A DNA stretch of 64,000 nucleotides, taken from positions 26,562,761 to 26,626,760 of the forward strand of contig JAPTYO010000008.1 of the NCBI GenBank assembly GCA_036873135.1, in the 5' to 3' direction. The first letter of the stretch is position 1, and the number at the start of each line of letters is the position of its first letter. A model generated the notes under the pieces. The model was not told where the DNA came from and searched no databases. It saw only the letters and a program-made list of their open reading frames with translations. A program made the position numbers and the translations under genes. The stretch comes from Clarkia xantiana subsp. parviflora. Its lineage: Eukaryota; Streptophyta; Magnoliopsida; Myrtales; Onagraceae. Positions 1 to 11,701 of this stretch are shown one piece after another.

Positions 1-2217
1 CTCTTCTGGTTGTTTCTCCTGACTACTACTCGCCTCGCTTGTAGTTTTGATTTCTCCCAAGTCTTCATCTGGATTAATTCCGGTGAATTCGGCAATAAAA
101 TCTGCTAGAGCCTGTCCCTTTATAGTTGTTCTAGGGGCAAAGTGAATACGAAACTCACTTAGCTCAATTGCCCATTTGGTCAGTCTTCCCGATGTGTCTG
201 GTCTTTGGAGGAGGTGTTTCAATGGTTGGTCTGTGAGGACTGTTACCTCGTGCCCATGAAAGTACGGTCTCAACTTCCTTGCTGATATAATCAGTGCATA
301 GAGGTACTTTTCTATTGGCAAGTAGTTGATCTCATACTTTGCCAATGTTTTACTTACGAAGTACACTGGCAATTGTGCAGAGTTTTCTTCTTTTATTAGT
401 ACCGAGCTTACTGCCACGTTGCTCACGGAGATGTAGAGGTAGAGGGGCTCCCCTGGTGTAGGCTTTGCTAGGGGTGGTAGTGTCTTTAGATGTTGTTTGA
501 GTTGTTGGAAGGCTTCTTCGCATCTTGGTGTCCATTCGAACTTCTTGTTTGCTCTTAGTACCTCAAAGAAGGGTAATGCTTTGTCTCCTATTTTGGACAG
601 GAATCTGTTAAGAGCTGCCAACCTCCCATTCAGTCGTTGAACCTCTTTGTGCTTCGTAGGTGACTGCATTTCTTCAATTGCTTGTAGTTTCTCGGGGTTT
701 ACCTCTATGCCTCGCTGACTTACCATGAAGCCTAAAAACTTCCCTGATTGTACCCCAAATGCACATTTTTTCGGGTTTAGGCGGACTTGGTATTGCCTCA
801 TTCTCTCAAACGTTGAGCGAAGGTTTTCCACATGGTCTTTCTTCTCTTTGGATTTGACGATCATGTCGTCCACGTATGCCTCCATTGTCTTTCCTATCAT
901 GTCCCCGAAGATTTTGTTGACCATTCTTTGGTATGTCGCTCCAGCATTTATGAGTCCGAAGGGCATCACCGTGTAATGGTATATCTAGCTATCAGCGTAG
1001 AATGCTGTGTGAGGGGCGTCTTCAGGGGCCATTTTTATCTGGTTATATCCTGAGTATGCATCCATGAAGCTCATTAGTTGGTGACCTGATGTTGCATCCA
1101 CTAACTGATCTATTCTTGGTAGTGGATATGAGTCCTTAGGGCATGCTTTGTTTAGGTCGCGATAATCGATGCACATTCTCCAACTTCCTCCTGCCTTCTT
1201 TACCAGTACTGGGTTTGCCACCCATGTTTGGAATCTAATCTCCTTGATGAAATTTGCTTTCAATAGCTTTTCCACTTCTTCCTGGATAGCTATCTTTTTG
1301 CTTCCTCCCATTGGCCTTACCTTTTGTGTTATTGGTCGCGTTGCCGCGTCTATATTGAGCTTGTGTGAAATTACTTCTTCTGATATTCCTGGAATATCGC
1401 TTGGTGACCAGGCGAACAGATCTTTGTATTCCCTTAGCAAAGCTACTAAGTGGTTTTCCTCTTCCTGAGATAAGGCGGTCCCAATTTTTGCCTTCCTATC
1501 GGGTTCTTCTATGAGTATTTCTTTTAATTCCTCCATGGGGGCGGGTCTTCCATGATCCTCTCTTGGGTCCTCATCTATTAGTAGGACCTCTTTTGTTGTT
1601 TTCTTCTTGCTTAGTGCGATCCTTGCACATTTCCTTGCAACCTTCTGGTTACCCTTTACTTCTCCTATTGCTTGACTTGTGGGGAATTTCATTTTCTGAT
1701 ATAGTGTTGATGGCACCATACCCCATTTGTTGATTGTGGTGGTACCTAGGACTCCATTGTATTCCTCCATTTCCTCTGTGATGAGGAAATGGACATCGAT
1801 CTTTAACGGCCTCTGGCCTATCCCCAATGTCACGGGTAATGTGACTGCCCCCAGTGGGTATGTTGGCTCTCCTGAAAATCCCACCAAGGGGGAGTGAACC
1901 TGTTTTATGCTACTTGGCCTTACTCCCAGTATGTTGAGGACCTTCTTGCTAATGATGTTAGGAGAGCTTCCACTGTCTACCAGGATTCTTCCAATGTCCA
2001 TACCAGTGATCTTCATTGTTATGACTAGGGCATCCTTGTTGTCTGGCAACACATGCTCCATGTCTCTTCTTGAAAATTGTATTACATCTTCTTTCTTTCT
2101 TTCTACTTGCTCTTCTTTTGGTTTACGGTCGTCTAACTGTGCCGTATACGCTTCTCTGGCATTTGTTGACTCTCCTCCAGCTCCATAGCCTCCATGAATG
2201 ACATATACGCTTGCCAT
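1..2217 (-). pseudogene. Ty3/gypsy retrotransposon pol (protease, RT, RNase H), gag-deleted, one in-frame stop
   Basis: Reads leftward and runs off the window. From the ATG at 2217: aspartic protease with D-S-G at residues 81-83 (ILVDSGSS), a linker, then reverse transcriptase with WRMCIDYRDLN near 346 and the block MDAYSGYNQIKMAPEDAPHT near 385-404. A TAG at 985-987 stops the frame straight after FYADS. The same frame then stays open to base 1 with MPFGLINAG, the Y-V-D-D catalytic motif at 865-876 and an RNase H region (TDQPLKHLL, ending near ADFIAEF). The related copy at 63507-63773 has E where the stop lies, so a single GAG-to-TAG change is likely. The primer-binding site lies only about 34 bases before the ATG, so gag and its zinc knuckle are absent. 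ADFIAE-like text after RNase H recalls the Tat/Ogre lineage, which is inference. Element is non-functional as it stands. Confidence 0.93.
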
Positions 2218-2250
2218 CTGGTCGGTAATAATTAGACTTTCTATTCGAAA

Positions 2251-2266
2251 CCCACGGACGGCGCCA
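2251..2266 (-). other. Retrotransposon primer-binding site
   Basis: Minus strand reads TGGCGCCGTCCGTGGG, two bases after the LTR end. On the plus strand the stretch from about 2245 looks like the T-arm and acceptor 3' end of a tRNA finishing in CCA (TTCGAAACCCACGGACGGC then GCCA). The tRNA species was not determined. The same motif follows the LTR at 62399 and, degenerate, at 32849-32865. Confidence 0.8.
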
Positions 2267-2268
2267 AG

Positions 2269-2949
2269 TGTTAGGTTCTAAGTTTCAGGTCAACGGGTGG
2301 TCGACCTAAACCTTGATCCTCACTGGTGGAATTACGGGTTCGGTGCTCCTAGGTCCTGTCGTTCTGATCCGTGTCCTTCTGTCCTTCGCCTTCTCTTCTC
2401 CGCGTGCCCTGTAAGAGGGACAATATCAAGCACGAAGGGGGGGTGGTGCTTGATGTACCCTCTCCGATGCTTAAGTCAATACGTTTCTTAGAGAGATAAA
2501 ACTTAGAGAGATGTCAGAGCTAAATTGCCCATTTAGCCAAGATGTTCAAATGAATGGTGGAAGAGTTGTATTTATAGGCAACGGTGTCATTAAGGTGACT
2601 TAATGACATCGTTAACCTTTAAACACAGTTAATTAGCCCTTGATCACGTAATTAAGACCTTAAGGCACGGAGAAGGTTGGCGGAAATAAACCGAGTATGG
2701 GAGTCGGAAAATGGTGTCGGGGCCCTTGGGGGGAGGAAAATCCGACCCCTAAGGGTAGGGGTTGGGTGTGGCCACCCGACCTCACCTAGGTGAGTTTACC
2801 TCGGTCCAGATGATTATTTTGGTCTCGTCCGGACCGTTGGTGTTTCCGCAGGGTGTTTGGGTCGAAGTTTCGATTTACAATCATTAACGGGGCGATCAAA
2901 ATAAAACGATTCGGAAGTCAACGGGTTCAAATTGGGCGTATATCCATCA
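2269..2949 (-). mobile_element. 5' LTR of gypsy element A
   Basis: On the minus strand it starts TGATGGATATACGCC and ends CTAACA. A TATAAATA promoter lies near 2570 in minus orientation. Its length is 681 bp. It is alignable by eye over nearly its whole length with the plus-strand LTR at 60452-61167, and more loosely with 26001-26614. No purine-rich tract lies before it at 2950-2965, and a primer-binding site follows it, so it is a 5' LTR and the element extends left beyond the window. Confidence 0.85.
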
Positions 2950-3532
2950 TCCGGTAGCTAGCTTCTTTAGGTATCTATCTCTACCTCGGGGGGTGCTTAG
3001 TTTCATTTAGGGTGCTTTTGATAGGCGATGACTTGAAAAGAGGTGGGGATGGCCCCTGATTCCATTCCGAAGCTTAAGTCAGTAATGGAATTTATGAGAA
3101 AATACTGTAAAAGTATATGAATGTATATTATTTAGATAATGATAGTGTTCCCCTATTTATAGGGGAAGCGTACCGACTTTAAATGGTGGCTACCCTCTTA
3201 GGAGGGTTTCTGTCCAGAGTCAGTGTAAGCAGGTGACAAGCAGGTCGCCACCTCATCTTTCCTTAGCTAGGAAGGTTTTTATTTGGCGATTGAAGCAGGT
3301 CACCACCTCACCATTAATTAAGAGGAAGGTTTCTTCAGTTTAGAGGGTGACAAGTAGGTCGCCACCTGCCCCTTCAAGGACCTCAGTCGTCGACTTTCGC
3401 AATATTTGGTGTCGACTATTTATCATTGTTTCTTCATTCTGAGTATGATTAGTCGTCAACTCTCTTTCATGAGTCTCGAATTGTATGTTCTCGAATACCC
3501 ATTGGCCTATCCTTTATAATCATAACCCAACA
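2950..3532 (-). mobile_element. LTR (probable 3' LTR) of element B, truncated by element A
   Basis: Minus strand starts TGTTGGGTTATGATT at 3532. A purine-rich stretch (reading CTCGGGTGCAAT on the minus strand) lies just before it, as expected for a 3' LTR. It contains a minus-strand TATA (CTATAAATAGGGG near 3150-3163) and the conserved LTR core GACTTAAGCTTCGGA at 3062-3082. Its other end runs directly into the LTR of element A. Internal CAGGTCGCCACCTCA-like motifs recur at about 3240, 3300 and 3355. Different family from A by its terminal sequence. Confidence 0.6.
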
Positions 3533-3888
3533 ATTGCACCCGAGACTTGAGTCGTCGGTTTCGCATGAAGAAGAGGTCTTAAGTTGAGTACTCATCAGGT
3601 GGTTCTTCCTGTCGGGATATGTACTTAGTCGGGTTGTGGTCTTTAGACTTTATCGGCCTCTTGAATCAAGGTTTGGATCTTCAGGCAAGATTAGGATCTC
3701 CTAGTCGAGGCGGTGATATACACTCTTGATTTTCCGACCTTTTGGAAAGCTTTGAGAAGCTCAAAGGTCGTCTGTGGATTTGCAATGGTAATTTTCAAGT
3801 AACGGTAATTTTGGCAATAATCGCACCAATGAGCGATGACCTCGTGAAAGCTTCCTCGGGAAGATATCTTAGGTCGTGGAAACTTCAG

Positions 3889-4673
3889 TATAAATACCAC
3901 TATTTCACTTTTAGTTTTCACTCTTTGCTCTCGTTTTCACTCACTCTGGCGAATCAATATGGTGCTTTCTTCATCAATCCGAACTCGTCGGATCCCTGCT
4001 CTCCAGAGGAAAGAATCTTAGTCGGAGTCGCCACTGCTGGTACTTCAGACCCTAATCGAGAAGTGTCCTTTTGGCGATCACTATCTAGAACTCCCATGGC
4101 CGCTTCAATCCCCCCAAGTAGGTTTTCTGGTTTTATTCATTTTTTCCTGAATCCCCCAAGGTGAACAAGCTATCGAGCACTGCTTTGATGGAGGCAGTAA
4201 CATTAGTCAATCTTAGTGATGCCGAGAGGCCTCGATACGGTGGCACCCCTCATGATGTTCACTATCCCCAAAAAGGAGAGGTTCCAATTTTTGCTGGTCA
4301 AATCGAGGCGGGACTTCGATTCCCTTTCTGCCCAGAGTTGGAGGAGATCTGTGAGCATTACAGGATCTACCCTTGCCAATTCTCGGTGAATTCACTCTGT
4401 TACTGGGTGGGCTTCCTTTGCTTGTGCGACATATATGGTTGGAATTACATCCTCCAAGTTTTTAGGTTTTTTTACCAACTGATAGGTAATAAGAAACTAG
4501 TCTTTGCCTTCAAGACCCGGTGGCCTCCATCATATGATCGACTGGATTGGAAGCCGGCTAAAGTGATGGTAGTGGTACTGAAGTCCCACAACGCCAATTG
4601 GAAGAACTATTACTTCTTCTGTCGAGAAGGTGTCGTTACATATATAATACAATGCTATGCATTTTCAGTTTAA
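3889..4673 (+). pseudogene. Antisense gene of element B (plant 'putative gypsy type transposon' family), truncated
   Basis: The gene runs opposite to the adjoining LTR. A TATAAAT box is at 3889-3895 and a possible ATG at 4096 (MAASIPP). A short exon could end at GTAGG near 4120 and resume after CCCCCAAG at 4161. The main coding part contains EAGLRFPFCPELEEICEHYR, a stretch WNYILQVFRFFYQL, and WKNYYFFCREG. These blocks match in order the proteins at 28914-29640 and 58298-58936. The layout recalls Pfam PF04195 (Transposase_28), known as antisense extra ORFs of Tat-lineage elements; that assignment is from memory, not a search. Coding resemblance ends near 4640, where AT-rich DNA begins, so the C-terminal part is missing. 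It is unlikely to encode a working protein. Confidence 0.6.
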
Positions 4674-4679
4674 GATGAA

Positions 4680-6545
4680 GCCATTCATATGTAATTTTGA
4701 GAATTTATAATTTCGATGATACATTTTATATAAAATACTAATTATATAAAATAATGAACCCTGTATTCATTCATTTAATTTATAATTATTTTAATTAAAT
4801 TAATATTAGAATTAAACATTTTTATTTTTAATTATATTTTCAAATATAATATTAATAGTAAGCCTAGAGAATGACCCCGTATAAAATGTTTCCTAATTTA
4901 CCAAAGTTCATTAATAAAAAAGTATAATATATACAATATAATAAAGATATAAAGTAATATATATAAAATAATATATATAAAATAATATGTCAAGCTTTAC
5001 ATAAAAAAAATAAAGTAATATATATAAAATAATATATTTCAAGTTATATATATATGATACAAATAATTAATGTTATATATTTAAGAGAATATAGAAAACA
5101 ATAAAAATGACCCCGTACATACAAAATGTTCCCTAATTCACAATAGTTTATTAATAATATTAAAAAGTATATAATATATACTATATATATAAAAATATAA
5201 AGTAATATATATGTTAAGTTAATAAAGAAAAATGCATATATTTAGAAGAAGATTAGGTATATATATTTACACAAAGTTTTCTTTGTGTGCCCTAATGAAT
5301 ATATTATTCGTTTGTGTATCTAATTGCTTCTTGGTTGATAAAAAAAAATTAAATTAAATAAACTGCCTCTTTGGAGCTTCTTCTTCCCATCTTGGACCTC
5401 CATCAACGCTTCGGAGAGACTTCACATCGTCCCTGCACCGACTCATGAGTCGAATACTTTTTTATTGAACTTAATTCACTGCAATTATTTTTTTGACAAA
5501 TTATTAAACTCCGTAATATGGAACGATTTGTCTAAAAAAATATAATTTGGATCACGTTCCTTATTAGAGTAGTAATTTGCAATATATTGTACTTATTTAT
5601 AATTCTGACAAATTAATTTGATTCACCTTCTAATTCATTTTAATTTCAATAAGTTAAACATTAATGATATACTATACTTCTATTATTAAAACTCTAAACT
5701 TCCATAAACTTACCATTATATATACTTCAAAACATTATATCTATAAAAATACTAAAAAAAATTATTTTCAAATACAATTACAAGAATTTATTTTTACAAT
5801 TTATTTATAACGCTAAATAGAATTTTATTACTTCAATTTTCTATTTTATTTATTAGTTTTATTCTTTATAAAAATTATATATTATATTGATTATTTCAGT
5901 ATTATGAAATAATTTACATAATAATTACTATTAAATATTTTAATTATATTATGAATTACTATTAATTAATTTCAATCCAAAATAGAATAAAATTTTCAAA
6001 TAGCGTTCATATATTTAATAAATTAAGATAATTTGATTTTTTTACTTTTTTAATTTTATTTGCAAGTTTGTCCGCGCGGTGCACGGGGTTAGTGGATAGT
6101 GTTTAAGTAATACGATTGCAGAGAAAATATTTTTTTACATGTGTCTTAACTTTACGTATTACTTAAAGTGTACATATATATCTACGTGGCAACTTTAAAG
6201 AATACAATTTATGTAAAACTATTGTGGATGCTCTAATAAATTAAGAAATACATACGTAAATTAAGAATAAAAAATGCAGGTCGATTTAACTATAATAGGT
6301 TTCCACTAATTATAATTAGGCGGTCAGCATACTCATTTAGTATCTATCTAAATGTAATGTACTCGATGACACCAATAAAAATTCGAAAGGTGCCCTATCC
6401 TCCCAAAGAATGTGCTTTTCAACCACCCACAAAACTCACTTATTAATTATCATTACATATAAATATGAGCAATTAAATCATGAAAAAAAAAAAAAATCAA
6501 CATACATCAACAATATAAATCATTATAAATGCGGAATAGAAATAT
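4680..6545. other. AT-rich intergenic DNA with a diverged repeat
   Basis: No gene seen. Two similar blocks begin with ATGACCCCGTA at about 4871 and 5107 (period about 236 bp), each followed by the same AT-rich text with TAAAGTAATATATAT. A short GC-rich hairpin (CCGCGCGGTGCACGGG, 6072-6087) followed by TTAGTGG could be a decayed Helitron 3' end but lacks the CTAG. Confidence 0.5.
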
Positions 6546-7440
6546 ATTGATGTCCAGGAATTTAACCTTAATGGCTGATTAAGCGCGAATGAAGATTGGT
6601 CTAGATTAGAAGGAAGCAAGATACAGATGCTGTCCTTCAGATGTGGCCTCTCTTAGGACCACCCCGCGGGAACCAATATATATATACAGCTTGTGACTTT
6701 TAGGAGTTATAAATTTTTTTTAAGACTTAACTATCTGAACTGTGACTTATCAGTCAGAATGATTCGATTCACATAGTTAGATATCATTTAGGTTTGAGTA
6801 TGTGCTAAATATGATGCCCTGGATTGGTAGACCATGTTTAACATGATCCTGGGTCAGACGAGCCCCCTAGCTCGGTCAATTGAACCATGACCGATTTAGA
6901 GTTTTCATTAGATGGGGTGAGTCACGCTCTCCCAAGTCTGGGCTCGTTCCAAACATGGTCTCGAAGACCGAATGACCAGATCTAGTAAGGGTCCAAACCA
7001 TGACGAGCCAACGAACTAGGTGAATCGAGCAATGACTAAATGTTAAGTCACACTTTAGATAGTTGAAACTTCAAAAACAAAATCTTAAAATTCACAAACC
7101 GATAGTTGAAACTTGTAAAATGTTATTTTCCATTGACAAAGCATATAATCCTACAAGATGCAATTAAATGGTCCAAAACTCGAATAATTTAAGGACATAA
7201 TAAGCAGATACTATTAAGTTTGGAGTTTTTTAATATAGAACATTAGAAATTAAGAACAAGTTTGATTGCATGTATTAGGATATGTTAATATATAGCTAAG
7301 TTAATACTTTGTTTTTTTATTTTGGTTTTAATATTAACTAATACATAGGTATTAGCTAATACTCATTTGGTAAATTATGTATTCGTTAAGCCTCCCAAAA
7401 ATAATACATTAGTTAATACATTGTGGCTAATGACCAAAAT
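6546..7440. other. Intergenic DNA, no recognised feature
   Basis: Moderately GC-rich stretch (6780-7040) between AT-rich flanks. No ORF of note, no terminal repeats and no similarity to other parts of the window were found. Confidence 0.4.
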
Positions 7441-7459
7441 ACTCATACCCTTAATATAT

Positions 7460-7660
7460 AAGGTTAAAGGGTCTTTTGGTGTCATATGTTTGACCTATGT
7501 TGGCTTTTGGTGTCTATCTGTTTTTTTTTTTTTTTTTAGGCTTTAGGTGTGATATGTTTGGATTTTATAGACTTTTACTGTATCTGTTAGTCAACTGTCA
7601 AATTTGACCGTTAAATGTTTTTATTCTGTTTAATTTAGTCCTCCAATTTATACACCTAAC
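7460..7660. mobile_element. Partial terminal-inverted-repeat element
   Basis: Starts GGTTAAAGGGTCTTTTGGTG then TGTTTGACC. This resembles the left terminus of the element at 22860 (GGGTTAACAGGTCTTTTGG then TGTTTGACG), including the following 'cttttggtgtc' and CCGTTAAAT-type text. No matching right end was found, so it is a fragment. Low-copy evidence only. Confidence 0.4.
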
Positions 7661-8029
7661 TTTTGATTTTTGCAATTTAGTCTTTAAAAAACTCAATTGG
7701 ACTCTAGGGTCCATTCAACCTAGCCATGGTGCGACTCATGGCTGGATCAGATGAAGGGTAGGTTCGTCGGATGAAAGAGTTGATTGTGTCTCGAAATTCC
7801 TCAAATGCACAACTTAAACTAACTTGCAACACAAGAAAGTCACAAAAAGGATTATGGCTACTTGCATTTTATCAGTTTATTTAAACAGGACAGCCTCGTA
7901 ACAACTGCTTGACCCATTCAAAACAAATCAAGCATATCAGGAGTGAGTAGAGTACCTATAAAAGAGCAGTCCGGTCCTGACCCAGTTCTAGCAGGTGCGC
8001 CATATCACTTCTCCACTCAGGGCTGGCCG

Positions 8030-9356
8030 TGAAAATTGGGGCTTAAAGCCGTATTTTATTTTGGAGCATTTTTATTAAAAGTGTTTTTTTAAACATTTAA
8101 ATTCACTATTCATTGTAAATTTTATTGAAATAAGAACTATTACATATTACAAATTAGAAAATACCTACTCTTGAGAGATTGGTTAACAACCAATACCCGA
8201 CCTAGTAGAGTAGGTACTAACAGAACAACAGAAACAAATACAACAGAGCAATACACAGAAATACAATTAAACGTAAATAGACTAAAACAAGATAACAGAT
8301 TAACGGAAAAGATGACCCCAGGCAAATGATAGAAGCTTGGAGATGAGGAATCCACCTGATACAGCGGCACCCGTAGCCCTTCTGAGGGTAGAATGACCTT
8401 CCTCAAGAGCGACCTAGCTAACAGAGGACCTGCACACCAAGTGATACCAGACAGGACCCATATAAATCGGAAACACAAACAACTCCATAGACTAACAAGG
8501 GTGCAGAGATTTCTAAGTGGTAGGGGCTGGATGAAACCAGTCTAGCGAAGCACCCCTACATGTTGAACATCCGCGAAGGACTAGCGCACGTCGGGGATGC
8601 CAAAGAAATGTTCTGCTTCTCCGTTAGGAGATTGAAATGAGATACGACCGATGTGGGTACCCAAAAGGGTAAATATCATGCAGTGGCTTGTCCTGAGAAC
8701 GGAGCGTTGGTTCTGACAAACCATGGGTTCAGCTAGAAGGGGTAGATGGGGGAGGTTAGTAGGCTGTACCGCCAAGATGTAGTCAAGTTTGAGTATAAAG
8801 CGGTGAACAGCATCCACGACGGTGCGTGGAGGGACGTAGGCGGCCGGCGCACGACATGGGGGGAGCAGAGGTGGACCGCGACGGCGCATGGAGGCGCGTC
8901 TTGACGTGCGAAGGAGCGCGTCGGCGCGAGCACTACACGCGCCGCTGCAGTAAGCGTGTGGGCGAAGAGTACACGGCGCGTGAGGGTGAGTGGGTGGCGC
9001 GTGTGACGCGTGTGCCGGCGCGTGGAAGTGCGTGGGGCGCGTGGGAACGTATGGAGGTGGTTGTGGTGGTGGTGGGGGGTCTTTGTGCGGGCTCGAGGGT
9101 GGTGGTGACGTTGCTGGTGAAGGGGGGGGCGTGAGGGGCGAGGGGTGAGGCGGACTCCGCGTTTTGGCGAAGCGAAGGCGGATAGTGGGGTGAATGCGAG
9201 GTTGAACAAGGTCATCCCCTGTGGTGGGGCTTCCGACTTTGGCTTAGGCTTCGGCTTAGGCGTATGCTGGAGAAGCAGCTTCATGCTCATGACCGGCGAG
9301 AGAGTTTGCAGGAGCAGTGACTTCCCTTCGGTTTTTGGATCTTGAAAGGGAGTCAT
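8030..9356 (-). mobile_element. Repeat family copy 1 with proline/arginine-rich reading frame (unclassified retroelement?)
   Basis: The minus strand from 9356 to about 8510 matches the plus strand at 53240-54075. Shared protein-level text includes TEGKSLL, SLSP/TLSP..MSM, PKPKPKPK, LFNLAFTP, LKLDYILAVQPT and LRTSHCMIFTLLGTH. The middle (8830-9130) is a CG-rich stretch of Pro/Arg/His-rich codons. Downstream, 8140-8478 keeps a hydrophobic open frame and a possible polyadenylation signal (AATAAAATTTAC near 8110 on the minus strand). Stops and frame changes interrupt it. The class is not recognised; LINE is possible. Just upstream, 9369-9415 forms a hairpin with 11-base stems CTATTCAGAAG / CTTCTGAATAG. 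Confidence 0.55.
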
Positions 9357-9843
9357 CTAACTCCTGTAGAAGCAAAACTATTCAGAAGGTAGAGAGCTTC
9401 TGAATAGTGCTTCTCAAGAGCCTTCCAAGCTTAATTTTATTAAAACTTGTTTTTTTAGCTTTCAAGTATTTTCTTTTTGAAACTGTGAATAGCTGAATTC
9501 ATATGTTTTTTAAGAACATATTAAAAAAATTATTGAAAAGTAAACAAAAATAGGAAAAATACAATAAAATAAAAACACAAATTGAACCTGATTTGTTCTA
9601 CTAAAATATGATTCAGGGTCTTATAATTTGAAGAATTTAGATTACAAAATTTGTATTGATCTAATAATTATAAGTAAAGTTTTATAATATTGGGAATGTA
9701 GTGATCTAACAATTTATAAGAGAAAAAAATATATATAAACGTTAGAAAAGAAAGAAATCTTATTTTTAGAAATTACTGATTATGATAAGTTAGTATATAG
9801 TAGTTAATAAAGATTTAGTTGTGGTTTTATTAGAATTATTATC

Positions 9844-10384
9844 AGTACTAGGGGTTAAATACTAAATAGCTAGTTGGACTTTCCTCAAAAAATCAAATAG
9901 CTAGATGAACTTTTTTTAAAAGCAAATAGTTAGTCGGACTTTTTCTAAAGTAGCAATTAGATAGCTCTGTTACTTTTTGATTAAAAACTAACGAGTTTCC
10001 TCACGTGAAAAGCAGTTGACTGTCTATAATTTGTGCCAACATATTTTCATAGCAAAAATATACCTGTCCCTCTTTCTTTTAGCGAATGTCACTTTTTTTA
10101 AGCACTTCAATATTATTTTATCTGAATCATTTCTCTTCCTAGAGGTGGATTCATCTTAAAAAAATCTCGAATAAGCAGTTCTCTACCGGCCAGGACAATG
10201 AGGGTGTACGACATGTGAATTTTTTTGGTTATGTATCATCATGTGTTCCTCGTGTTAGGAATTTTATTAGTTTTTAACCAAAAAAATTGACATAGCTAAC
10301 TAATTAATACTTTCAAAAAGTTCAGCTAGCTATCTATACTTTTGTCAAAGTTCAGCTGCTTATTTGGTTTTTAACCTAGTACTA
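9844..10384. mobile_element. Non-autonomous TIR element with 7-bp target duplication
   Basis: Left end at 9851 reads GGGGTTAAATACTAAATAGC and the right end (inverted, 10377) reads AGGTTAAAAACCAAATAAGC. Similarity continues inward through GTTGGACTTT / GCTGAACTTT. AGTACTA is repeated outside at 9844-9850 and 10378-10384. There is no coding capacity. Length of 527 bp with 7-8 bp duplication would suit the hAT group, but the TIR consensus was not checked. Confidence 0.6.
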
Positions 10385-11580
10385 ATTAATTATGTGGTTA
10401 AGTTATCGAAAACTTGAAACTAAATGAGGAATCAAAAGGAAAAAAAAACATAACTAAATGTAAAGAACTAAGAAAACATAACTAAACCCTAAACCCTGAT
10501 AATAAAAGAACTGCCACTAATGATAATGATTAATTTATTATTATTTACTTAAAGAAATATTAATTAATATAATTATAAGGTTAATTGCATAAGGTATTAC
10601 ACTCAAAATGAAATATACAAAATACAACATATGAAACCTTTTACAAATTGAGGTCTAAAGTCATTATTTTAGTAGTCTTACAGTTGGATCGACACTGTCT
10701 CAACTGATTCATCGGTGTCTGTGTTTTTCTTCGTAATAGAATTAACCGTGCAACCGCAAGCTTCAATTGGGCTATGAATAAAATTAACGGTGCAGTTCAT
10801 ACTTCAATACTATATAGTTTTCATACTTCAATACTATATAGGTTTGCAACACACCCAAGAAAAATATAAAAAAAATAAAAACTAACCATATCTCAGGATA
10901 GATCGAAACTCGTGCTTATCTTTCTAAACTACAGTAGACAGAAAAAAGAAGCAGTGTTTTGGTTAACTTGAAGAGAAAGCTGCCATTTTCAACTACAAAG
11001 AATATGATCCTTGAAGGCATGCATAGCATAGGACACCTTGTTGACCTAGAAATTTCATGAAAACTTCCACATTTCAATAACAATTGTTAGTGAGAGCCGG
11101 TCCTTGTCAACAGATATCCCTGTGATGATTAAGTGAAGAAGTTAACTAGTGAGTGTTTAATTTAGTATCTGACATAAAATTAAGTGCACAATTAATTAAT
11201 TAGCTGCAGTTTCCTTTTTCCTTGTCTAAACAGGAGTTAACATAAAATCTTCTTCATCAGCAAAGATCAATCAAACATATAATATCATGTTTGTTTCTAT
11301 TAAGTATTAATCATACAAGTTATATAGTGGACTGTTTTTAACAGTGACAAAATGAAAATGACCTGCTAAAAAATTAACCGATTTTCTGCAGCATAACAAT
11401 TTCCTGGAAATTTCTGTTGTGATCATCTACAGAGCTGACATGGACATCGGGTATCAAAACTCAAAACAGATCAGATCCTTCATCCACATTCAAAGCTCAA
11501 ATCTTGAATTGTGCAATCGAGAATTTGTGATGCGCACCATCTAAAGTGGTAAAAGTCAGATGTATTACTCTGTTTCAATA
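10385..11580. other. Intergenic DNA downstream of the phospholipase gene
   Basis: AT-rich and without a supported gene. Telomere-like AACCCTAAACCCTG occurs near 10483. The part nearest 11580-11700 is probably 3'UTR of the phospholipase gene, since the CDS ends at 11702. Confidence 0.4.
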
Positions 11581-11701
11581 GACAATCAATTCATTCATGA
11601 TTCTTTACATCAGAGGTAGAACACATCTGAAATCAGCAATGCCGCTGAGAAAATATGCTCAAGGGCAGCAAAAATCAGAAAAAGAATGTGATGTAAACTA
11701 C

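Noticed and set aside
2251..2266. Possible tRNA gene 3' end (ends in CCA)
   Set aside because: It is the primer-binding site of the retrotransposon; no cloverleaf precedes it.
6072..6100. GC hairpin followed by TTAGTGG, possible Helitron end
   Set aside because: The CTAG/CTRR terminus is not intact and no 5' end was found, so only a note was kept in the gap entry.
8826..9134. Plus-strand frame of 102 aa rich in Arg and Val
   Set aside because: It is the reverse of the repeat family whose conserved frame, judged by comparison with 53240-54110, is on the minus strand.
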